This document shows, in pieces, positions 32,051 to 40,811 of a stretch of 64,000 nt of DNA (the first letter of the stretch is position 1; every line of letters begins with the position of its first letter). The notes under the pieces are model-generated. The model had not been told where the DNA came from, made no database searches, and saw only the letters and a list, made by a program, of their open reading frames with translations. The position numbers were made by a program, and so were the translations under genes. Source of the DNA: Mesorhizobium sp. ES1-1 (lineage in GTDB: Bacteria; Pseudomonadota; Alphaproteobacteria; Rhizobiales; Rhizobiaceae); NCBI RefSeq assembly GCF_020164785.1, contig NZ_JAIUGX010000012.1, positions 62,001 through 126,000 of the forward strand, written 5' to 3'.

Positions 32051-33304
32051 ATGAAGAACGGGGTTGTCATTGTCGGTGCGGGTCATGCTGGCGTGCAGGC
32101 GGCCGCCAGTCTGCGCGAGGACGGCTATGACGGACCGGTGGTCCTCGTCAGCGACGAGAACGAACTGCCATACCACAAGCCGCCGCTCTCGAAGACTTTC
32201 ATCAAGGACGGGGATGCCAGGCCACAGCCCTTGCGTGGGGAAACCTTCTACACGAGCAGCGCCATCGACTTCCGCCCCGGCATCAGGATCGAGCGGATCG
32301 ATGCGGGGCGGCGGCTCCTGGACATTGCCGGTGGCGGGACGCTTGCCTTCGACCATCTGGTAATGGCGACAGGATCGCGCCCTCGCGTCCTGCCGCTGCC
32401 GGGTTCTGACCTGTCGGGCGTGGTGTCGCTTCGCTCGCTGAACGATGCACGGCAAATCCGCGAGCTCAGCGCGCGAAGTGACGAGGTCGTCATCCTCGGT
32501 GGAGGCTTCATCGGGCTTGAGATCGCAGCGACGTTGAAAGCCGCCGGCCGTGCGGTGACAGTGGTCGAAGCGGCTGATCGTCTGCTCGGCCGCGCCGTGG
32601 CGCCGGTGGTGGCGGGCCATGTCCGCCTGCGGCTGGAAGCAACCGGGGTGCGCATTCTCACCGGCACCACGATTGCAAGGCTGGAAGGGGAGAACGGCCA
32701 TGTCGCGGCCGCGATAACATCGACCGGAGAAAGACTGCCGGCGCACATGGTCATCGTCGGCGTCGGGGCCGTGCCCAATGTCGAACTGGCGCAGGAAGCC
32801 GGCCTCGCCATCGCCAATGGCATCCGCGTCGATCACCAGATGCGCAGTTCGGCGCCGCAGATCCTCGCCATAGGCGACGCGGCCTCCTACCGGCACTGGT
32901 TCACCGGGGGTGACGTGCGACTGGAATCGGTACAGAACGCCACCGATCAGGCGCGGCTCGCCGCGCGCACCATATCAGGCCATGTGGATGCATACTCGGC
33001 CGTGCCGTGGTTCTGGTCCGACATCGGCGACATGAAGCTGCAGATGGTTGGGCTGACCGCCGGCGGCGACAGCCATGTCGTGCTGGGCGACCTGCCAGAG
33101 AACAAGTTCTCGATCTATCACTTCGCGGGAGACCGCCTGCTCGGCATCGAATCGGTCAATCGTCCCGGCGACCACATGCTCGGCCGCAAGATGCTTGGCG
33201 CGGGCTTCTCGCCCAGGCCCGAGACAGTGGCCCTCGGCCCAGAAGGGCTGAAAGCGGCCTTGGCCACGTTTCAGCAGAATGGGGCGGCTAGGGCTGCGGG
33301 CTAG
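32051..33304 (+). CDS. FAD-dependent ferredoxin/rubredoxin reductase-type oxidoreductase
   Basis: 417 residues of the putidaredoxin reductase/rhodocoxin reductase family, which passes electrons from NAD(P)H via FAD to a small iron-sulfur protein. The FAD-binding GVVIVGAGHAGVQAA is at residues 4-18, the NAD-binding VVILGGGFIGLEIAA at about 148-163, and the second FAD motif ILAIGDAA at about 270. A C-terminal reductase dimer domain follows. ATG 32051 begins right before the Rossmann motif. No ferredoxin or P450 gene is next to it, so the partner is unknown; BFD-type ferredoxin across the gap is one candidate. Confidence 0.88.
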   Translation: MKNGVVIVGAGHAGVQAAASLREDGYDGPVVLVSDENELPYHKPPLSKTFIKDGDARPQPLRGETFYTSSAIDFRPGIRIERIDAGRRLLDIAGGGTLAFDHLVMATGSRPRVLPLPGSDLSGVVSLRSLNDARQIRELSARSDEVVILGGGFIGLEIAATLKAAGRAVTVVEAADRLLGRAVAPVVAGHVRLRLEATGVRILTGTTIARLEGENGHVAAAITSTGERLPAHMVIVGVGAVPNVELAQEAGLAIANGIRVDHQMRSSAPQILAIGDAASYRHWFTGGDVRLESVQNATDQARLAARTISGHVDAYSAVPWFWSDIGDMKLQMVGLTAGGDSHVVLGDLPENKFSIYHFAGDRLLGIESVNRPGDHMLGRKMLGAGFSPRPETVALGPEGLKAALATFQQNGAARAAG

Positions 33305-33396
33305 GCGCCCTTCCCTCCCCTTGTCATGGCCGTCGCGAAGCATTGGGGTGCGCCGGGCGCCGCCCCAAAGCGGCCCCCACGGGGGTCCGTATAAGG

Positions 33397-34674
33397 CTAG
33401 GCGGCGCAGACTTCGCGGATCGCGCTTTCCAGGATGTCGAGCGCCTCGTTCATGACCTCGTCCTGGATGGTGATCGGCGCCAGGAAGCGAATAACGTTGC
33501 CGTAGACGCCGCAGGTCAGCAGGATCAGCCCCTTGTCCAACGCCTTCAGCCGGATCGCGTTGGCGATCTCGGCCGACGGCAGGCCCTTCTTGACGTCGTT
33601 GAACTCGACCGCGTTCATGAAGCCGAGACCCCTTATGTCGACGATCTCCGGCACGTCGTCACGGATCGACTGCAGCCGCTGCTTCAGCCGGGCGCCCAGC
33701 GTGTTGGCCCGGTCGCATAGTTTCTCGTCCTCGATCACGTCGAGCACGGCGTGGGCCGCCGCCACGCCGATCGGGCTGCCGCCATAGGTGCCGCCGAGGC
33801 CACCCGGACCTGGAGCGTCCATGAGGTCGGCGCGGCCGGTGACTGCAGCCAGCGGGAAGCCGCCAGCCAGGCTCTTGGCCAAGGTGGTGATGTCGGCCGC
33901 CACCTCATGATGGTCCATCGCGAACATCTTGCCGGTTCGGGCAAAGCCTGTCTGCACCTCGTCGGCGATCAGCAGCATGCCATGCTGGTCGCAGAGCTTG
34001 CGCAAGGCGGTCAGGAACTCACGCGGCGCGTCGTAGAAGCCGCCCTCGCCCTGAACCGGCTCGATGATGATGGCGGCGACGCGGGCGGGATCGACATCGG
34101 CCTTGAACAACCGGTCGAGCGCGGCCAACGAATCGGCCACCGTCACGCCGTGCAGCGGCACCGGGAACGGCGCGTGGTAGACGTCACTCGGCATGGCGCC
34201 GAAACCGACCTTGTAGGGCACGACCTTGCCGGTTAGCGCCATGCCCATGAAGGTGCGGCCGTGGAAGCCGCCGCCGAAAGCGATGACCGCCGGCCGCCCG
34301 GTGGCGTTGCGGGCGATCTTGACGGCGTTCTCGACCGCCTCGGCCCCGGTGGTGACGAAGATCGTCTTCTTCTCGAAATTGCCGGGCAGCATGGCGTTCA
34401 GCCGTTCGGCCAGCCGCACATAGCTCTCATAGGGCACCACCTGGTGGCAGGTGTGGGTGAAGCGGTCGAGCTGCGCCTTGACCGCCTCGATCACCCTGGG
34501 ATGGCGATGGCCCGTGTTGACGACAGCGATGCCCGACGAGAAATCGATATAGCGACGGCCCTCGACGTCCCAGATCTCCGAGTTCTCTGCCCGGTCGGCA
34601 TAGATCTGCGTGGTCATGCCGACGCCGCGCGAGATCGACTGGTTCTTGCGTTCGGAAATGGCTGCGTTGTTCAT
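33397..34674 (-). CDS. gabT: 4-aminobutyrate aminotransferase-type class III transaminase
   Basis: 425 residues. A PLP enzyme converting GABA and 2-oxoglutarate to succinate semialdehyde and glutamate. The PLP lysine is K267 in TLAKSLAGG, with D238 in IADEVQTG and the TTGAEAVENAVKIAR phosphate-binding region. ATG 34674 is preceded by GAGGG. It converges on the FAD reductase and lies downstream of the peptide-type ABC genes. Related omega-amino acid transaminases cannot be excluded by eye. Confidence 0.85.
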   Translation of the reverse strand: MNNAAISERKNQSISRGVGMTTQIYADRAENSEIWDVEGRRYIDFSSGIAVVNTGHRHPRVIEAVKAQLDRFTHTCHQVVPYESYVRLAERLNAMLPGNFEKKTIFVTTGAEAVENAVKIARNATGRPAVIAFGGGFHGRTFMGMALTGKVVPYKVGFGAMPSDVYHAPFPVPLHGVTVADSLAALDRLFKADVDPARVAAIIIEPVQGEGGFYDAPREFLTALRKLCDQHGMLLIADEVQTGFARTGKMFAMDHHEVAADITTLAKSLAGGFPLAAVTGRADLMDAPGPGGLGGTYGGSPIGVAAAHAVLDVIEDEKLCDRANTLGARLKQRLQSIRDDVPEIVDIRGLGFMNAVEFNDVKKGLPSAEIANAIRLKALDKGLILLTCGVYGNVIRFLAPITIQDEVMNEALDILESAIREVCAA

Positions 34675-34810
34675 GATATCCCTCATCGGGCCCGCGCCCG
34701 TTCTCATTCGGTGACCGCCTTCTGATCTTATTTCACATTTTGCTCAAGCCGGCACCAGCGGCAGGCGATTGGGCCTGAGCCCGGCACGGGCTGCCGCCTC
34801 GACCATCCAC

Positions 34811-34865
34811 ATCATCCATTGGGGACCAGCATACGCCCCGGATTTGCCGCTTCCCTATGGATGAT
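34811..34865. promoter_or_regulatory. Spaced inverted repeat upstream of gabT
   Basis: ATCATCCAT (34811-34819) and ATGGATGAT (34857-34865) are exact inverted copies 37 bases apart, in the 252-base gap before gabT. This might be a paired operator; no promoter hexamers were convincing. Nothing else was seen in 34675-34926. Confidence 0.25.
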
Positions 34866-34926
34866 GGTTGAGGACCAAGGAGCCGAAGATCGAGGACGCA
34901 CCGCCTGCCCTTGGGAGTGCGAGCTT

Positions 34927-35291
34927 TTACAAGGTCGAGTCTAAGCCCTGTCGATCATTCGTTGTCGTTGGAGGGGGCAGGTAGCGACTTGGCCCGCTGC
35001 CGGGGGACGAGGCGGAGCTGCGCCAGGCGTGCCAGCCTTTCGGCAAATCCACCAACGCCGGATGCTCTCGTCAAGCCTAACCACCGTTTGCAGGGCGACG
35101 ACCATTATCTCACGTTCGTCCTTGTTGCGGGCGTCGCTGCCGTGGAATTGCCAGCTGCCGCCTTCATCGTTGAAGCTGTCATCGTCGTCGGCTTCATGCA
35201 CAACATAAGCGATCCAATCGCCACTTCTGAAAATGCCTTCGTCCGACAGCACGGCGACATTGGGCGGATCCGCAAACGTCCATTCCTCCAT
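34927..35291 (-). pseudogene. Frameshifted conserved hypothetical protein
   Basis: From ATG 35291 (AGGGA upstream) the frame reads MEEWTFADPPNVAVL...GSWQFHGSD...VVALQTVVRLDESIR, then at about 35,058 turns into a Pro/Arg-rich tail. In the next frame the sequence at that point reads ALVDLPKGWHAWRSS, the kind of ending expected for this family of short proteins (dDgsWQFh ... L..iv.lDpsi..L.DLP.Gw.AwR), and runs to TAA 34927-34929. One missing base near 35,058 explains both halves. It is either a decayed gene or a sequencing error. The family resembles DUF2185-type proteins; function unknown. It follows the ABC ATPase gene by 41 bases. Confidence 0.65.
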
Positions 35292-35332
35292 TGGAATTCC
35301 CTAAAGACGATTGGTTCGCACAGGAAGACGGG

Positions 35333-36082
35333 TCAACCGGTTCTCACAAACCCCTCGGACGCCCGCAACAGGTTGCGCGTATAATCTTCGGTGACACGGT
35401 GTCCGACAAGCTGGGCCGCACTGAGACTCTCCACTGCCTTGCCGCTCTGCATGACCATCAGCCGTTCGCACATATGGGTGATGATGGCGAGGTCGTGGCT
35501 GACCATCAGGAAGGTCAGCTTACGCCGACGGCGGACCTCTTCCAAAAGGTTGAGCACTTCCGCCTGCACCGAAGCATCCAGCGCCGAGGTCGGCTCGTCG
35601 AGCAGCAGGATCGAGGGTTCGAGGATAAGAGCGCGCGCGATCGCCACGCGCTGGCGTTGGCCGCCCGACAGCTGATGCGAATATCGGAAACGGAAACCAT
35701 TGCCGAGCCCGACCTCGTCGAGCGCCCGCTGGATGCGCTTTTCGCCGTCGGCGAAACCATGGATGGCCAGCGGCTCCTGCAACAGGCGGTCGACGGTCTG
35801 GCGGGGGTGAAGCGACCCATAGGGATCCTGGAAGACCATCTGCACTTCGCGGTAGAACGCCTTGTCGCGGCGCGCGCCGAGCTTCTTGCCATTGACCGTG
35901 ATGCTGCCCGAAGCGACCGGCGCCAGGCCGGCGATGGCCCTGAGCAGCGTCGATTTGCCCGAACCGGATTCGCCGACAAGACCGAAGGACTCGCCCGAAT
36001 TGACTTCGAGGCTGACGCCCTTCAGCGCGCGGAAACGGTCGAAGATCACTTCGAGCCCGTCGACGGTGATCGCGGCCGTCAT
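35333..36082 (-). CDS. Peptide-type ABC transporter ATP-binding protein (DppF-like)
   Basis: 249 residues. Walker A GESGSGKST, Q-loop MVFQDPYGSLHP, signature LSGGQRQR, Walker B ILLLDEPTSALD and the switch His in MVSHDL are all intact. It powers import together with the neighbouring ATPase. ATG 36082 overlaps the upstream stop by four bases (ATGA); a GTG at 36091 is the alternative. It is the last transporter gene of the operon. It lacks most of the C-terminal oligopeptide extension of canonical DppF. Confidence 0.9.
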   Translation of the reverse strand: MTAAITVDGLEVIFDRFRALKGVSLEVNSGESFGLVGESGSGKSTLLRAIAGLAPVASGSITVNGKKLGARRDKAFYREVQMVFQDPYGSLHPRQTVDRLLQEPLAIHGFADGEKRIQRALDEVGLGNGFRFRYSHQLSGGQRQRVAIARALILEPSILLLDEPTSALDASVQAEVLNLLEEVRRRRKLTFLMVSHDLAIITHMCERLMVMQSGKAVESLSAAQLVGHRVTEDYTRNLLRASEGFVRTG

Positions 36083-36918
36083 GCCGCCCACTCCGCCTTG
36101 CGGTCGAGCACGGGCAGCGGATGCCGTTCGAAGCCGATCCTGGGCATGCAGTTGAGCAGGCCGCGCGTATAGGGATGCTGCGCCTGGCTCAATTCAGACG
36201 CCTTGAGTTGCTCGACCACCTTGCCGGCAAACATGACGATGACGCGGTCGCAAAAGGACGAAACCAGCCGCAGATCATGCGAGATGAAGATCAGCCCCAT
36301 GCCGCGCTCGCTGACCAGCCTGTCGAGGATGCCGAGCACGTCGAGCTGCACGGTGACGTCGAGCGCCGAGGTCGGCTCGTCGGCGATCATCATTTCAGGA
36401 CCGGCGATCAGCATCATGGCGATCATGGCGCGCTGGCCCATGCCGCCCGACACTTCATGCGGATGTAGGTCGAAGACCCGGGCCGGATCACGGATCTGCA
36501 CGGCTTCGAGCATGGCAAGAGCCCGGTCGCGCGCCTCCGCCTTGCCGACCTTCTCATGGGTGCGAAGCGTCTCGACGATCTGGCGGCCGATGCTCATCAC
36601 TGGATCGAGCGAATATTTCGGATCCTGCAGGATCATGGCGATGCGTTTGCCGCGCAAAGCCCGGCGCTCGCGCGGCGAGGCGGCGAGCAGATCGACGCCG
36701 TCGAAGGCGAGCTTGCTCGCCGATATCCTGGCCTGCGGCGGTGTCAGGCCCATGATGGCGCGGCCGGTCTGCGATTTGCCCGAGCCAGACTCGCCGACAA
36801 TCCCCAGTCGTTCGCGCCCCAGCGAGAACGAAACGCCGCGCACTGCCTCGATCAGCCCGGTGCGAGTCGGAAAGGTCACGCGCAGATCATCGACGTCAAG
36901 CAGTGTCCTGCCGCTCAT
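36079..36918 (-). CDS. Peptide-type ABC transporter ATP-binding protein (DppD-like)
   Basis: 279 residues. Walker A GESGSGKS, Q-loop MILQDPKYSLDPVMSI, signature VSGGMGQR (a slightly unusual variant of LSGGQ), Walker B MMIADEPTSALD and SHDL. The C-terminus ends in HPYTRGLLNCMPRIG, the dipeptide/oligopeptide extension that in this family often carries a Fe-S cluster; only one cysteine is present here. Its ATG overlaps the permease stop by four bases. Confidence 0.9.
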   Translation of the reverse strand: MSGRTLLDVDDLRVTFPTRTGLIEAVRGVSFSLGRERLGIVGESGSGKSQTGRAIMGLTPPQARISASKLAFDGVDLLAASPRERRALRGKRIAMILQDPKYSLDPVMSIGRQIVETLRTHEKVGKAEARDRALAMLEAVQIRDPARVFDLHPHEVSGGMGQRAMIAMMLIAGPEMMIADEPTSALDVTVQLDVLGILDRLVSERGMGLIFISHDLRLVSSFCDRVIVMFAGKVVEQLKASELSQAQHPYTRGLLNCMPRIGFERHPLPVLDRKAEWAA

Positions 36919-37835
36919 TGGTCGCCGCTCCGGGGATCGAGCGCGTCGCGCAGGCCGTCGCCGAGCAGGTTGAAGCCGAGGCTGACGATCAGGATGGCAA
37001 AGCCCGGCGCGCCGGCCACCCACCACTGGTCGAGCACGAAGCGTCGGCCCGACGCGATCATCGTGCCCCATTCGGGCAGCGGCGGTTGCGCGCCGAGGCC
37101 GAGGAAGCCGAGACCGGCGGCGGTCAGGATGATGCCGGCCATGTCGAGCGTCACGCGCACGATCAGCGAGGAGATGCAAAGCGGCATGATGTGGCGCAGC
37201 ACAATGCGGAAGGGCGATGCTCCCATCAATTGTACCGCCTTGATGTAATCGGAATTGCGCACGGTCAGCGTTTCCGCGCGGGCAATGCGGGCATAGGGCG
37301 GCCAGGATGTGATGGCGATGGCCAGCACCGCATTCTCGATGCCCGGGCCAAGTGCTGCTACAAATGCCAGCGCCAGGATCAGCTTGGGAAAGGCAAGGAA
37401 TATGTCGGTGACGCGCATCAGCACGGCATCGATCCAGCCGCCGGCATAACCGGCGACGGTGCCGACCAACAGGCCGACGGGTGCCGCGATCACCGCCACA
37501 AGGATGACCACATAGAGCGTCCAGCGCGAGCCATAGAGGATGCGCGAGAGGATATCGCGGCCGAGATCGTCGGTGCCGAACCAATGCTCGGCGCATGGCG
37601 CCAGCAGGCGCGAACCCTTGAGGTCGCCGAAGGTCGGCGAATAGGGCGCCAGCACGCCGGCAAGGGCGGCGATGACCAGCAGGGAGATGATGATGAGCAG
37701 CCCGAGAAACGCTAGCCGGTTGGCGGAAAAGCGGCGCCACGCCACATAGGCGCGCCCAAGCCGGGCCTGCATGCGCGATGCCGGCCGTTCGCTGAGCAGC
37801 CAGGCGCGACGGCTCTCGATCGTGTCCGCGCTCAT
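36915..37835 (-). CDS. Peptide-type ABC transporter permease (DppC-like)
   Basis: 306 residues with six predicted membrane helices. The N-terminal cytoplasmic stretch with RRFSANRLAFLGLLI is typical of the C-type permeases, and the coupling-loop EAA motif appears in YIKAVQLMGASPFRIVLRHIMP. HWFGTDDLGRDILSRILYG is the standard periplasmic loop string. Overlaps of four bases join it to both neighbours. Confidence 0.92.
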   Translation of the reverse strand: MSADTIESRRAWLLSERPASRMQARLGRAYVAWRRFSANRLAFLGLLIIISLLVIAALAGVLAPYSPTFGDLKGSRLLAPCAEHWFGTDDLGRDILSRILYGSRWTLYVVILVAVIAAPVGLLVGTVAGYAGGWIDAVLMRVTDIFLAFPKLILALAFVAALGPGIENAVLAIAITSWPPYARIARAETLTVRNSDYIKAVQLMGASPFRIVLRHIMPLCISSLIVRVTLDMAGIILTAAGLGFLGLGAQPPLPEWGTMIASGRRFVLDQWWVAGAPGFAILIVSLGFNLLGDGLRDALDPRSGDQ

Positions 37836-38893
37836 CGAACCTTCGTCCTCGGGTCGAGCACGCGGTAGAGCAGGTCGGACAGGAGATTGATGCCGATGAA
37901 GACCGAGCCGATGACGATCGTGCCGCCGAGCACCGCATTCATGTCGGCGTTCTGAAGGGAGTTGGTGATGTAGAGGCCGATGCCCGGCCAGGAGAACACG
38001 GTCTCGGTCAGAACCGAGCCTTCGAGCAGGCCGGCATAGGACAGGGCGATCACCGTGACCATCGGAACCGCCGCGTTGCGCAGCGCATGGCCCCAGATGA
38101 TGCGGGTTTCGGAGAGCCCTTTGGCACGCGCGGCGACAATGTATTCCTGGGTGAGTTCGTTGAGCATGAACGAGCGGGTCATGCGGCTGATGTAGGCGAG
38201 CGAGAAATAGCCGAGCAGCGCGGCCGGCAGGATGATGTGGCGGAAGGCGTCATGGAAGACGTCCCACTGCCCCTGCATCGCGGAATCGAGGAGGTAGAAG
38301 CCGGTGATCGGCGTGAAGGTGTATTCGTAGACGACGTCGAGCCGCGCCGGGAAGGCAACCCATTGCAGCTTGGCGTAGAACAGCACCAGCGCCAGCAGCC
38401 CGAGCCAGAAGATCGGCACGGAATAGCCGACCAGCCCGATGACGCGTACGATCTGGTCGATGACGCTGCCGCGTTTGACCGCCGCAAGCACGCCCAAGGG
38501 CACACCGAACAGCGCGCCGATCAGCGTGCCTAGCGTCGCCAGCTCGGTCGTCGCCGGAAGGGCGCGCCTGATATCGGTCATCACCGGATTGGTGGTCAGC
38601 ACCGAGGTGCCGAAATCGCCGTGCAAGGCGCTTGTCACATAGATGTAGAATTGCTGGATCAGAGGCAGGTCGAGACCCATTTCGCGGCGCGTGCGCTCGA
38701 CGACATTGGCCGGCGCCCGGTCGCCCAGAACCGCCAAAACCGGGTCGATAGGAATGACCCGGCCGATGAAGAAGGTCACCGCGAGCAGACCGAGATAGGT
38801 CGTGATCGCGATGACCAGGAAGCGGCCGAGCGATGATGCAAAGGCGGCGGCACGGGCGCTGCCGCGCCCGGCCCCGTTTTCAACCGCGCTCAT
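37832..38893 (-). CDS. Peptide-type ABC transporter permease (DppB-like)
   Basis: 353 residues, six membrane helices. The first helix is followed by a periplasmic loop with RREMGLDLPLIQQF, as in DppB/OppB; the EAA loop is [24 protein letters not shown]. It begins 18 bases after the binding-protein gene and overlaps the next permease by four bases. Confidence 0.92.
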   Translation of the reverse strand: MSAVENGAGRGSARAAAFASSLGRFLVIAITTYLGLLAVTFFIGRVIPIDPVLAVLGDRAPANVVERTRREMGLDLPLIQQFYIYVTSALHGDFGTSVLTTNPVMTDIRRALPATTELATLGTLIGALFGVPLGVLAAVKRGSVIDQIVRVIGLVGYSVPIFWLGLLALVLFYAKLQWVAFPARLDVVYEYTFTPITGFYLLDSAMQGQWDVFHDAFRHIILPAALLGYFSLAYISRMTRSFMLNELTQEYIVAARAKGLSETRIIWGHALRNAAVPMVTVIALSYAGLLEGSVLTETVFSWPGIGLYITNSLQNADMNAVLGGTIVIGSVFIGINLLSDLLYRVLDPRTKVR

Positions 38894-38911
38894 GCGGCGC
38901 GTCCGCGGGCG

Positions 38912-40555
38912 CTACTCTTTCGAGACCGGGCCGACGAAGTTGCTGTCGAAGCTCGGGCCGAGTGCGAAGCCCTTGAGGTTCTTGCGCAGGCCGGCCACTT
39001 CAAGCTGCTGATGGATGACGACGAAGGGGCTGGTGTCCAGGATCTTCTTTTCGAGATCCTGATACATGGCGGCGCGCTTGCCGGCATCCTTCTCCAACAG
39101 AGCCGCTTCCGTCTGCTTGGTCAGGTCCGGAATGTCCCAGGCGTTGCGCCAGGCAAGCGTCTTGGTCTTGCCCGCATCAGAATTGTCCGGGTTCGAGGCA
39201 AAGGTCTGCGCATTGGAGTTCGGATCGAAATAATCCTGGCCCCACTGGCCGATATAGATGTCGTGGTTTCGGGCGCGGTATTTGGTCAGCGTCTGCTTGC
39301 CATCGCCGGGGATGATCTCGAGCTTGATGCCGGCCTGGCCGAGCGTCTGCTGGATCGATTCGGCCATCCCTGTCGTCGGCTGGCCGTTGCGGACGTCCAT
39401 GGTGACGCTGAAACCATCGGCGAGACCGGCCTTGGACAGCAGTTCCTTGGCCTTGGCCACATCGAGCTTGAATGGGTTTTCGTCAAGTTCACCCAGAACG
39501 CCCTTGGGCAGGAAGGTCTGGTGGATCTCGCCGATGCCCTTGAGGATGGTCGTGCTCAGCGCGTCATAGTCGACCAGATATTTGAAGGCCTGCCGCACTT
39601 CGGGCTTGGCGAGGTTCGGGTTCTTCTGGTTGAGGCTGATGTAGTAGACCGTGCCCTTGGGCGCGCTGGTGGTGGTCAGGTCGGCGTTCTTTGCGATGGC
39701 GTCCAGGTCGTTCGGCTCAAGATTGCGGGCGACGTCGATGTCACCGGCCTCGAGCGCCAGGCGCTGACCCGAGCTTTCCTTCATGTTGCGATAGATGACG
39801 CGGGCAAGCTTGGCCTTCTCGCCGTAGTAATTGTCGTTGCGCTCAAGCACAACAGCCTCGTTGGCACGCCATTCGCGCAGCTTGTAGACGCCGGAGCCCG
39901 CGTAGCCGGTCTTCAACCAGGCATTGCCGAAATCGTTGTCGTATTTGTAGTCGGCGGTGGGTGCCGCGGTGACGACATGTTCCTTCACCACCTTGCTGTC
40001 GACAACCGAAGCGACGGTGGCCGAAAGGCAGTTCAGGACGAAGCTCGGCGCATAGGCCTTGTCGACAGTGAACTGGAAGGTCGCGTCATCGATGGCCTTG
40101 GCTTTCTCGGTGACGTTGTCGCCGCTGATGCCGAACTGGCCGATGATGAAGGCTGGGCTCTTGTCGAGCTTGATGACGCGCTCGAACGAGTAGGCGACGT
40201 CAGCCGCGGTGATCGGGTTGCCCGAGGCGAATTTCAGACCAGGCCTGAGCTTGAAGGTGTAGGTCAGGCCGTCGTCGGATACGGTCCAGCTTTCGGCGAG
40301 GTCGCCCTTGACCTTGGACGTGTCGGCGAGGTCGAGGCGGACAAGCAGGTCGTAGGTGTTGCCGGTGACCTCGGCCGTCGACAGTTCGAACGCCTCGCCC
40401 GGATCCATGGAGATGATGTCGTCGATCGCGAAGCCTTCGACCAGCGTGTCGGCGGGCGTAACGGCACCGGCCGGCGCGCCGGCCAGCAGGAGCGCCGACA
40501 TGGCCGCACCGGCGAGCAGGATACGAGAGCGTAGAGCAAGCTTTTCCATCATCAT
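38912..40555 (-). CDS. Peptide-type ABC transporter substrate-binding protein (family 5)
   Basis: About 547 residues. After the signal peptide (LLAGAAMSALLLAGAPAGA) comes a complete SBP family 5 protein: LAESWTVSDDGLTYTFKLRPGLKFASGNPITAADVAYSFERV is the family signature region. It binds the substrate in the periplasm and sets the specificity of the importer; dipeptides, oligopeptides, opines or sugars are all possible. Three ATGs stand in a row (40547-40555); the first was taken. First gene of the operon. Confidence 0.9.
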   Translation of the reverse strand: MMMEKLALRSRILLAGAAMSALLLAGAPAGAVTPADTLVEGFAIDDIISMDPGEAFELSTAEVTGNTYDLLVRLDLADTSKVKGDLAESWTVSDDGLTYTFKLRPGLKFASGNPITAADVAYSFERVIKLDKSPAFIIGQFGISGDNVTEKAKAIDDATFQFTVDKAYAPSFVLNCLSATVASVVDSKVVKEHVVTAAPTADYKYDNDFGNAWLKTGYAGSGVYKLREWRANEAVVLERNDNYYGEKAKLARVIYRNMKESSGQRLALEAGDIDVARNLEPNDLDAIAKNADLTTTSAPKGTVYYISLNQKNPNLAKPEVRQAFKYLVDYDALSTTILKGIGEIHQTFLPKGVLGELDENPFKLDVAKAKELLSKAGLADGFSVTMDVRNGQPTTGMAESIQQTLGQAGIKLEIIPGDGKQTLTKYRARNHDIYIGQWGQDYFDPNSNAQTFASNPDNSDAGKTKTLAWRNAWDIPDLTKQTEAALLEKDAGKRAAMYQDLEKKILDTSPFVVIHQQLEVAGLRKNLKGFALGPSFDSNFVGPVSKE

Positions 40556-40811
40556 GGTGATCGTTCCCTGTTTTGTTGTTGACCTGAGTTCCCGGCTCAA
40601 GGTTCGGAATTGATTGCAGAACCCAGCAATACAGCCCTGCGACCCCTTACCGTCGCGGTTTTTGTCCAGTTGGTCAACACCAATCCGGCGGCTCCCAAAC
40701 TGGTACGGAGCATTCGCGCGACACCGTATTGGAGCAGAGTGTACGGGGTCGCGTCGACGCATGCGCCGGTCAATTGAGCCAGCCGATCGGAAAAAATCTG
40801 CTAGTTCGGGG
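40556..40811. other. Intergenic region upstream of the peptide ABC operon
   Basis: 256 bases without a gene, between the mltB-type stop and the binding-protein start. It should hold the operon's promoter on the minus strand, but no convincing hexamer pair was found. The string CCAAACTGGTAC (about 40,687-40,698) recurs exactly before the SleB-like gene at about 43,997-44,008. Confidence 0.4.
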
